NCBI RefSeq assembly: GCF_022758235.1
Contig: NZ_JALEBG010000002.1
Span: forward strand, 620,001-684,000
Direction: 5' to 3'
From: Pontibacter liquoris
GTDB lineage: Bacteria; Bacteroidota; Bacteroidia; Cytophagales; Hymenobacteraceae
DNA: 64,000 nt
Both the position numbers and the translations under genes were made by a program. The notes under the pieces are model-generated. The model did no database searches. It was not told the origin of the DNA and was given only the letters and a program-made list of their open reading frames with translations. Position 1 is the first letter of the stretch; each line of letters begins with the position of its first letter. Positions 50,816 through 57,131 of this stretch are shown here, in pieces.

Positions 50816-51033
50816 AGTAGCTTAATGATTTAGTGTAGAACTCGGTAAGTATAAGCGGCTCCTGCTGCACGTTGGAATGGCAGCGTCAGAGCAAAAACTG
50901 GCGGGTGATGGGGTGCGGGTAAACGTGGCGGGAAAGAAACTATTTGGTTATACGATGGCGGAAATTTTCCGGTAAAGCCGACGGCTTTGCGCCTGGTGGA
51001 TGGAGTAATACGCAGTTATACAAGTAAAGCAGC

Positions 51034-51116
51034 TCTTGCTGGCGCGAGCTTGTAACTCGTGCCGTCTCTTTTATGATGGAAAGGGAAGTACGAGCTACAA
51101 GCTCGAACTAGCGGGG
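51034..51116. repeat. 83-bp REP-like palindromic element, copy 1
   Basis: 80 of 83 bases match 53061-53143. The outer arms CGAGCTTGTAACTCGT and ACGAGCTACAAGCTCG are near-complementary around TTTTATGATGGAAAGGGA, and the element starts TCTTGCTGGCG and ends CTAGCGGGG. It resembles REP elements spread by Y1-type (RAYT) transposases, none of which is encoded here. Confidence 0.82.
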
Positions 51117-51184
51117 ATAGTATGATGAAGTGATACGCTGTTATAAGATGAAATTCGCGATGGCCGTGTACCACTACAAAACAA

Positions 51185-51217
51185 GAAAGCAGCCCCTTCC
51201 GGAGCTGCTTTCTTTTG
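51185..51217 (-). terminator. Terminator of the TerC gene
   Basis: GAAAGCAGC (51185-51193) pairs with GCTGCTTTC, with T-rich flanks. It lies 24 bases after the TerC stop. Confidence 0.75.
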
Positions 51218-51240
51218 CTTAAAGCAGGGCGTAATCATTA

Positions 51241-52179
51241 TCACATCCCCTGCCCGTTTATTTTATTGTCCCTTCTGGTTTTGATAAAGGACAGCACAAT
51301 ACTAGCTGTCAGGATCAAGGCAATGACTAGCAGGGAGATGAACGTAGGAATCTTGAAGATATCGACCATGACCATTTTCATACCTACAAATACAAGTATG
51401 ATGGCCAGGCCGTAGGAGAGATAAACGAAGCGGTCCACGACATGGGCCAGGGCAAAATACATGGAGCGCAGGCCCAGAATTGCGAAAACGTTTGAAGTAT
51501 AGACGATAAACTGATCCTGCGTGATGGCAAGTATGGCCGGAATGCTATCTACCGCAAAGATCAGGTCGGTACTTTCGATCAGGATAAGCACAAGAAACAG
51601 CGGAGTTACATATTTTTTGCCGTTTTGCTTTACAAAGAACTTATCGCCATGCAACTGGTTTGTAACCGGCATTATTTTTCTGGCAAACTTGATAACGGGG
51701 TTGTTTTCCGGATCGATCTGTGTGCCTTTCTCCGTAAACATTTTGTAGCCGGTATAGATCAGGAAGAAGCCGAAAATGTAAATGCTCCAGTGAAATTTCT
51801 CGATCAGAGCGACGCCGGCAAAAATAAAGATCACCCGCATGACGAGTGCCCCCAAAATACCCCAGAACAGGATCTTGTGCTGGTAAATGGCAGGGATCTG
51901 GAAATAACCGAAAACAAGTACAAACACGAATATATTGTCTATACTCAATGATTTCTCGATCAGGTAACCGGTCAGAAACTCGACGGCTTTAGCCTCCCCA
52001 AACCAGTAATAAATAAGGGCATTAAAGACTAAGGAAAGGCTGATCCAGACACCCGTCCAGGTCAGTGCTTCTTTCACAGATACAACATGCGCCTTCCGGT
52101 TAAAAACGCCTAAGTCGAGGGCGAGCATGAGTAGTACAAATACATTAAATCCTATCCAGAATGTGGCATTTACTTCCAT
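51241..52179 (-). CDS. TerC/Alx-family membrane protein
   Basis: 312 residues with about nine membrane helices. The conserved acidic blocks are present: EKSLSIDNIFVFVLVFGYFQ and ILIESTDLIFAVDSIPAI, which form the metal-ion path in this family. TerC/Alx proteins export metals, mainly manganese, or metallate exported proteins. No manganese riboswitch could be recognised in the 5' region, but an exact -7 box lies at 52252-52259. The gene is monocistronic. Confidence 0.93.
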   Translation of the reverse strand: MEVNATFWIGFNVFVLLMLALDLGVFNRKAHVVSVKEALTWTGVWISLSLVFNALIYYWFGEAKAVEFLTGYLIEKSLSIDNIFVFVLVFGYFQIPAIYQHKILFWGILGALVMRVIFIFAGVALIEKFHWSIYIFGFFLIYTGYKMFTEKGTQIDPENNPVIKFARKIMPVTNQLHGDKFFVKQNGKKYVTPLFLVLILIESTDLIFAVDSIPAILAITQDQFIVYTSNVFAILGLRSMYFALAHVVDRFVYLSYGLAIILVFVGMKMVMVDIFKIPTFISLLVIALILTASIVLSFIKTRRDNKINGQGM

Positions 52180-52251
52180 CAGTGTTTAGTCAAGTTAAGT
52201 AAGTTACAGTTCCTGTAAGGCATTTGTTGTAAGCAGGACCCGTTTTGTTTA

Positions 52252-52259
52252 CAAATTTA
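52252..52259 (-). promoter_or_regulatory. Candidate -7 box of the TerC gene
   Basis: TAAATTTG on the - strand is an exact TAnnTTTG match, 73 bases before the ATG. No good TTG box at the expected distance. Confidence 0.4.
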
Positions 52260-52430
52260 ACCAGATCGGGTTCTAAGCACATGCTGCCTTTTAACGATTG
52301 GCCTTAAACTAAGACGGAAAACACGAAAAGCAGCCCATACAGCAGTTGCCTTCCTTTAACTGTTACCCTATAAATCTTACTTCTTCAACATACCGCTCCT
52401 ATCCCCTGACTTTTCTTTGCCGGAAAGCGC

Positions 52431-52459
52431 TTGCTATTTTTCTACAGAAGGTAAATTTG
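52431..52459 (+). promoter_or_regulatory. Strong-looking promoter reading into repeat copy 2 and the DUF4180 3' end
   Basis: TTG (52431-52433), 18 bases, then TAAATTTG (52452-52459): both boxes fit the Bacteroidota consensus. Downstream on + there is no normal gene, only the repeat at 52515-52623 and a small frame (ATG at 52564 or 52570, stop at 52698). It lies in the gap 52180-52661. Confidence 0.5.
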
Positions 52460-52514
52460 GTTGCGGATGAACGAAAGTATGGTTTGGCTATAGTTTAGGC
52501 CGTAAGTTGAGTGT

Positions 52515-52623
52515 AGCGGTAAAGGCGCGGAAGTATGGCCGCACGTTTGATGCCTGCGATAGGATGGACATGAAAAAAGCCTTTATAAACTGGCTGCAAC
52601 GTATAACCACATTTGCGCAGCCG
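52515..52623 (+). repeat. ~109-bp degenerate intergenic repeat, copy 2
   Basis: Same family as 49895-50002 (shared start AGCGGTAAA, then AGTAT-GCCGC-CGTTT, and AACGTATAACC). A possible third, worse copy begins at 30768 with AAGTATGGCCGGCAGC. Confidence 0.65.
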
Positions 52624-52661
52624 CTATACTCGCGGAAAGCTGAGGTTCTATTTTACCGTGT

Positions 52662-53024
52662 TCATTTAGCAGACAGTGCTTTTATTGCTTCTGACTGAGA
52701 AGTAACAAAGTTGATTTGCTTGCCTTTATTGCTTTCGGAAATGAAGGCATGCACACTCTTGCTTTCATACTTTGAAAAATCGCCAACGATAGCCAGACGA
52801 ACCCGGTAATTGGAAAATTTTTGAAGGATCTCGCCAGCCATTCCATTTTTCAGATCAAAGAAATCAGGTGTAATGTTGGTCTCGTGAATGATTATTTTAT
52901 CAAAATCCTGATAGTATAAACTGCCTACTAAGTCGGATCCGTCTTCAATGCTATTTATAACATTATCAGACGAAATCACTTCGGCAATTTTTGTGTCGTT
53001 TATAGTATGGGTTACAATTTTCAT
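52662..53024 (-). CDS. DUF4180 protein
   Basis: 120 residues from the ATG at 53024; the frame is open further up but that part reads through the REP-like repeat and is not credible as protein. The pattern MKIVTHTINDTKIAEVISSD, then IEDGSDLVGSLYYQDFDKII, FFDLKNGMAGEILQKFSNYR and FVTSQSEAIKAL is typical of DUF4180, a small cytoplasmic family of unknown function. The gene is AT-rich compared with its neighbours, like the next one upstream, and both may be acquired. Confidence 0.88.
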   Translation of the reverse strand: MKIVTHTINDTKIAEVISSDNVINSIEDGSDLVGSLYYQDFDKIIIHETNITPDFFDLKNGMAGEILQKFSNYRVRLAIVGDFSKYESKSVHAFISESNKGKQINFVTSQSEAIKALSAK

Positions 53025-53060
53025 CCTGACTATTGTACTTGCTGTGGCCGTTACAGTGTC

Positions 53061-53143
53061 TCTTGCTGGCGCGAGCTTGTAGCTCGTGCCGTTTCTTTTA
53101 TGATGGAAAGGGAAGTACGAGCTACAAGCTCGCACTAGCGGGG
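53061..53143. repeat. 83-bp REP-like palindromic element, copy 2
   Basis: Three differences from 51034-51116, same orientation. It sits between the GIY-YIG and DUF4180 genes, directly upstream of the latter's start. Confidence 0.82.
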
Positions 53144-53168
53144 CGTTAGATTTGCGGGATGGTAAGTG

Positions 53169-54011
53169 CTATTTTCGTTTTAACTCATCAAGTGTAACTC
53201 CATTCTTGTTTTTCCAACTTGTCCAGCCGTTTGTTGCTCTGCCTAGTACAACACCGCCCGCTGTACTTGGAGAATTGAAGACATAATCTTCCATGAATTT
53301 ATACTTACCATCAACGTTCATCACTATCTGTTCTTCTACTAACTTTTTTCTTAAGTTTATTAAGTAGTCATGGCAAGAAGCAGTGGTATTTGGCTTTAGC
53401 CCTGATCCTTTAAAAACGACAAAACCATCGTCAATCAAATCCCCTTCCGCATAAAGATTGTCACCTTTGAGCGTTAGAAGTTCTTTTTTAGTAATGGACT
53501 CTTTGCTGATCTTATCAAACACAGGAAAACCTAAAGTGGAAAGCAGAATCTTAACGGTATCAAAGCTATCCAATAAATCAGCTTCCATAGACTCTGTTAC
53601 AAATGGTTTATTCGGCACAACTGAATTTTCAGTATCAAACCTGTTCGCGTCCTTGGCTTCGGCAACTGCAATATGCTCTAAGTATTTAGCATGGGATTTA
53701 GTAAAAGCATTGATTTTAGATACCATCACAACTGCGTAGTTCCAAAACTCCTTCGATCGGTTATGTTGCTTAATACGTTCCAGGCAATCCTCAGCTTCGC
53801 CTATGTATACCATTGGCTTCGCTTTATCAGCACTTTCACCAAACAGAAAGTATACGCCAACATTCTTCAACTCATCTCTGCCAGTGATGTACTCTAACTT
53901 ATTTCTAGGAACAAGAACTGTCTTCACAACCCTATTAGTTATTTCTGCGATTTTCACACTACGTGGAGATCCATCTGGTAAGAAAATCTGAATTGTCTGC
54001 GGTCTGTTCAT
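53169..54011 (-). CDS. GIY-YIG nuclease-like protein with DUF4357 domain
   Basis: 280 residues. The GIY-YIG core is seen as NVGVYFLFGESADKAKPM, then VYIGEAEDCLERIKQHNR (about 50-85), with a likely Glu near YLEHIAVAEA. The C-terminus (FVFNSPSTAGGVVLGRATNG, then WTSWKNKNGVTLDEL) is DUF4357. Such proteins are scattered in bacteria and often lie in mobile or defence regions; their target is unknown. The gene is markedly AT-rich relative to flanking housekeeping genes, a sign of recent transfer. Confidence 0.88.
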   Translation of the reverse strand: MNRPQTIQIFLPDGSPRSVKIAEITNRVVKTVLVPRNKLEYITGRDELKNVGVYFLFGESADKAKPMVYIGEAEDCLERIKQHNRSKEFWNYAVVMVSKINAFTKSHAKYLEHIAVAEAKDANRFDTENSVVPNKPFVTESMEADLLDSFDTVKILLSTLGFPVFDKISKESITKKELLTLKGDNLYAEGDLIDDGFVVFKGSGLKPNTTASCHDYLINLRKKLVEEQIVMNVDGKYKFMEDYVFNSPSTAGGVVLGRATNGWTSWKNKNGVTLDELKRK

Positions 54012-54081
54012 AGCAATAGGATTAGTGTTATACTGTAGAACTATAAATATAGCAAAAGCTACATAAAGTTGTGTCTAACAA

Positions 54082-54109
54082 AAAAGCAGCCCCAAACGGA
54101 GCTGCTTTT
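54082..54109 (-). terminator. Terminator of fumC
   Basis: AAAAGCAGC pairs with GCTGCTTTT, loop CCCAAACGGA; T run on the - strand. It lies 56 bases after the stop at 54165, past the micro-array. Confidence 0.85.
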
Positions 54110-54130
54110 CCTTTATCTACACAAGTATAT

Positions 54131-54168
54131 ATCTTATGTCTAACGTCTAAAATCTAACGTCTAACTAC
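54131..54168. repeat. 7-bp-period TTAGAYR micro-array with the fumC stop codon in it
   Basis: On the - strand: GTAG TTAGACG TTAGATT TTAGACG TTAGACA TAAGATA. The TAG at its start is the fumC stop codon. Confidence 0.72.
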
Positions 54169-55562
54169 TTCTTCAAGCTGCCGATCATATCTTCCGGACG
54201 CACCCACTCGTCGTACTGCTCGCTGGTGAGCAGGTCAAGGGCAATGGCGGCCTGGCGCAGCGTAGTACCTTCTTTGTGCGCTTTCTTCGCAATTTTGGCG
54301 GCGTTGTCGTAGCCGATGTGCGGGTTCAGGGCCGTTACCAGCATCAGCGAGTTCTCCAGGTTCTCTTTGATCTTCGGGTAATTAGGCTCGATACCTACCG
54401 CGCAGTGCTTGTCGAACGAGTCACAGGCGTCGCCGATCAGCTGGGCGCTCATCAGCAGGTTGTAGATCATCACGGGCTTAAACACGTTCAGCTCGAAATG
54501 GCCGTTCATGCCACCTACCGAAATCGCCACATCGTTACCAATCACCTGCGCGCATACCATCGTCATGGCCTCGGCCTGCGTAGGGTTCACTTTGCCCGGC
54601 ATAATCGAAGAACCCGGCTCATTTTCCGGGATCAGGATCTCAGCGATACCGGAACGTGGACCGGAAGCTAGCAAACGAATATCGTTGGCGATCTTCATCA
54701 GGCTTACGGCCAGCTGCTTCAGCGCGCCGGAAGTTTCCACGATGGCGTCGTGCGCAGCCAGAGACTCGAATTTGTTAGGAGCTGTGATGAACGAATGGCC
54801 GGCGTACTCTGATATTTTCTCAGCAACCAGCACGTCGTATCCTGCCGGCGTGTTCAGGCCGGTGCCCACGGCAGAGCCGCCCAGCGCCAGGGTGCTCAGG
54901 TGCGCCAGCGTGTTGCGCAACGCCTGCATGCCATACTCCAGCTGAGCCACATAACCCGAAAGCTCCTGGCCCAGGGTCAGCGGTGTGGCGTCCATCAGGT
55001 GGGTGCGGCCAATTTTTACCACATTCATAAACTCCTCCGACTTGGCCTGCAGCGTGTCGCGCAGCTTTTGCACCATCGGCAAGGTATGCTCTACCACTTT
55101 CTTATAAGCGGCAATGTGCATGGCTGTCGGGAAGGTGTCGTTCGACGACTGCGACTTGTTCACGTCATCGTTCGGGTGGATCTTCTTTTTCTCGTCCATC
55201 AGGCTGCCGCCCAGTAGTACGTGCGCGCGGTTGGCTACTACTTCGTTCACGTTCATGTTCGATTGCGTGCCCGAGCCCGTCTGCCATACTACCAGCGGAA
55301 ACTGATCGGCCAGTTGGCCATCCAGAATCTCATCGCATACTTCCGAGATAATATCGGCTTTGTCCTGGGGCAGTACACCCAGCTGGGCATTGGCCTGCGC
55401 CGCCGCTTTCTTCAGTATGGCAAAGGCCGCTATAATTTCGCGGGGCATAGTCTGGCCGCCGATGGTAAAGTTTTCTTTGGAGCGCTGCGTTTGCGCACCC
55501 CAGTATTTGTCTGCAGGCACCTCTACAGGGCCCATGGTATCTTTCTCTACGCGAACTTGCAT
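54165..55562 (-). CDS. fumC: Class II fumarate hydratase
   Basis: 465 residues. The superfamily signature [15 protein letters not shown] is present, along with [16 protein letters not shown] near 110 and [20 protein letters not shown] near 185. It converts fumarate and L-malate in the TCA cycle and lacks an iron-sulfur site. Length is normal and no subunit is missing. The neighbours are unrelated. Confidence 0.96.
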   Translation of the reverse strand: MQVRVEKDTMGPVEVPADKYWGAQTQRSKENFTIGGQTMPREIIAAFAILKKAAAQANAQLGVLPQDKADIISEVCDEILDGQLADQFPLVVWQTGSGTQSNMNVNEVVANRAHVLLGGSLMDEKKKIHPNDDVNKSQSSNDTFPTAMHIAAYKKVVEHTLPMVQKLRDTLQAKSEEFMNVVKIGRTHLMDATPLTLGQELSGYVAQLEYGMQALRNTLAHLSTLALGGSAVGTGLNTPAGYDVLVAEKISEYAGHSFITAPNKFESLAAHDAIVETSGALKQLAVSLMKIANDIRLLASGPRSGIAEILIPENEPGSSIMPGKVNPTQAEAMTMVCAQVIGNDVAISVGGMNGHFELNVFKPVMIYNLLMSAQLIGDACDSFDKHCAVGIEPNYPKIKENLENSLMLVTALNPHIGYDNAAKIAKKAHKEGTTLRQAAIALDLLTSEQYDEWVRPEDMIGSLKK

Positions 55563-55684
55563 ATCGATTTATGGTTAGTTAAAGGATTATCTGATTGTGG
55601 CAAAACTACAAAAAATTACGTGTGCCCGCTATCCTCTAACGGCAGGCACCAGGCCGTGTTTTTAGCTGCCGTTTATACCTATAC

Positions 55685-56401
55685 TTAGTGTATCACGTGC
55701 TTGCCCGATTTCTGCGAGAGCAGCGCAATGGTTTCAGGCTGCACAGGCTTCAGGTAAGCGGTATTCAGGATATAGGCATCGTTAAAGCGGATGAGGTATT
55801 CCCCCTCCTCGCCCAGCGACTGTATGCTGCTGATATCTTCCATCGCATACGTACGATCATTGAGCAGGAAGTTGGTGATACGGATCTTATCCTGATTAAT
55901 AGCGACATGCCACCGCATAGAAGTCCAGCCCAGCGCTACCGAGAGCGCCAGCATCAAGCCAAAGATCAGGCGATATACTTTCAGGGAATTATGGCCTTCC
56001 TGGTGCTGCATATAGGTCTTGTACAGTTCATAGTCGTGGCCCAGCAGAGCCCGCTGTACCAGGCGCAATGGCAGCATCGCCAGGGTAAGGCCCAGGAGCA
56101 GTCCGGGTGCAAAAAGTGCCCGGAAGTTAGGCGTAAGCACATACATGTGCACGTTGGAGGCGTTGATAATGCTGGAAATAATGGCCAGCATGCCCGCTGC
56201 CACCACCGAAAGCACGCAGGCAAAAACAAGGTAGGCGATCATCAGCCGCCACTCCTGCCTTTGGATATACTTCAGCTCGCTGGGGCTCAGGGCCGCCTCC
56301 TGCCCGGCAGGCGATAATCTGCGCAGCGCAAAACGAACCACCGGCAGCAGCACCGCTATAGCGCAAAGACCTATTAAAAGACTTCTGATTATTTCCAGCA
56401 T
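55685..56401 (-). CDS. Uncharacterised four-helix membrane protein with PH-like tail
   Basis: 238 residues, not recognised as a named family. Helices lie near 5-25, 53-78, 92-110 and 145-162. The last 70 residues look like a small beta domain (WHVAINQDKIRITNFLLNDR, then ISSIQSLGEEGEYLIRF), similar in style to bacterial PH domains that follow membrane helices. It lies 24 bases from the Mpo1-like gene on the same strand, so it may be cotranscribed. No function is proposed. Confidence 0.6.
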   Translation of the reverse strand: MLEIIRSLLIGLCAIAVLLPVVRFALRRLSPAGQEAALSPSELKYIQRQEWRLMIAYLVFACVLSVVAAGMLAIISSIINASNVHMYVLTPNFRALFAPGLLLGLTLAMLPLRLVQRALLGHDYELYKTYMQHQEGHNSLKVYRLIFGLMLALSVALGWTSMRWHVAINQDKIRITNFLLNDRTYAMEDISSIQSLGEEGEYLIRFNDAYILNTAYLKPVQPETIALLSQKSGKHVIH

Positions 56402-56425
56402 AAGGCAAGGGTTAACACCGCAAAG

Positions 56426-56908
56426 TTAATACGGTATCCCTAATTTCCGGTAAATAAAACCAAGTAACCAGGCCGGGCCGATCAGTAGGAACTGCAGGTC
56501 TTTGAAAAAGGAAGGTTTTTTGCCCTCTACCTTGTGCCCGTAGAACTGCCCAATCCAGGCCAGCGCAAAAATAACCAGGCACAGCAGCCACAGCGGGGTC
56601 GTGGTGGCCGCATCCAGGGCATGCACCGCCCCCAGCATCAACCCGCATACCAAGGCCATGCCCAGAAACATGGCCACCGACAGGCGCAGGTAAAACAGCA
56701 GGCCCAGCAACAGCAGCAGGGTGCCAAAATGCACGTAGGGCTGCACCGCCGGCGGGAAAGGCGCTTTCAGGGCATTGCTCGGGATGCTGGCCAGCAGCCC
56801 CACAATGCTAAAGAAGATGAGCGGGACGCAGACCCAGTGGATCAGCTTGTTGGTGTGGTTCTGGTGGCTCTGGCCATACTCATCGAACCATTGCTGCATG
56901 TTTTTCAT
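56426..56908 (-). CDS. Mpo1-like (DUF962) membrane protein
   Basis: 160 residues. The family motif WFDEYGQSHQNHTNKLIHWV opens the protein, and AWIGQFYGHKVEGKKPSF lies after the helices, providing the His residues that bind iron in yeast Mpo1, a 2-hydroxy fatty acid dioxygenase. Four to five helices are visible. The reaction in this organism is inferred only. The first ATG or the one three codons later are both possible starts. Confidence 0.85.
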   Translation of the reverse strand: MKNMQQWFDEYGQSHQNHTNKLIHWVCVPLIFFSIVGLLASIPSNALKAPFPPAVQPYVHFGTLLLLLGLLFYLRLSVAMFLGMALVCGLMLGAVHALDAATTTPLWLLCLVIFALAWIGQFYGHKVEGKKPSFFKDLQFLLIGPAWLLGFIYRKLGIPY

Positions 56909-57032
56909 AACGTTACGCCGTGTTTTGTCTGTCCCTGAAGCGGGTGCCGGGGCAATGATAGTATTAATTTACCCTGTTCCGATCACAAATCCAAGATACT
57001 GCGGGAGTACAAAAATCAGGGCAGGAGCATAC

Positions 57033-57063
57033 TTTGAGAATGCGGGCTTTTCTAGTATATTTG
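57033..57063 (+). promoter_or_regulatory. Promoter of the CHASE-PAS histidine kinase gene
   Basis: TTTG (57033-57036), 19 bases, then TATATTTG (57056-57063). Both match the Bacteroidota consensus, at correct spacing, 68 bases before the ATG. Confidence 0.68.
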
Positions 57064-57131
57064 AATTATCAGCAACAGGTGTAACGTTGTCTTTTGCTGT
57101 GAAAGAATACCTTCGTCCTAACCAGTAGCAT

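Larger units (their letters stand above)
50816..51240. other. Gene-free gap with REP-like repeat and terminator
   Basis: 425 bases between the SDR and TerC genes, both on the - strand. It holds the 83-bp repeat at 51034-51116 and the hairpin at 51185-51217. No gene is seen. Confidence 0.6.

Noticed and set aside
52180-52300. Manganese (yybP-ykoY) riboswitch upstream of TerC
   Set aside because: The typical paired loops could not be found in the leader by eye.
52507-52698. 63-codon + strand frame starting with TTG
   Set aside because: Mostly made of repeat copy 2; overlaps the 3' end of DUF4180. Kept only as a possible small transcript in the findings.
53025-53135. 37-codon N-terminal extension of DUF4180
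   Set aside because: Encoded by the REP-like element and not similar to the family; the start at 53024 is better.
51034-53143. The two 83-bp repeats as att sites of an integrated element
   Set aside because: The region between holds TerC and no integrase, and the repeats are palindromic REP-like rather than att-like.
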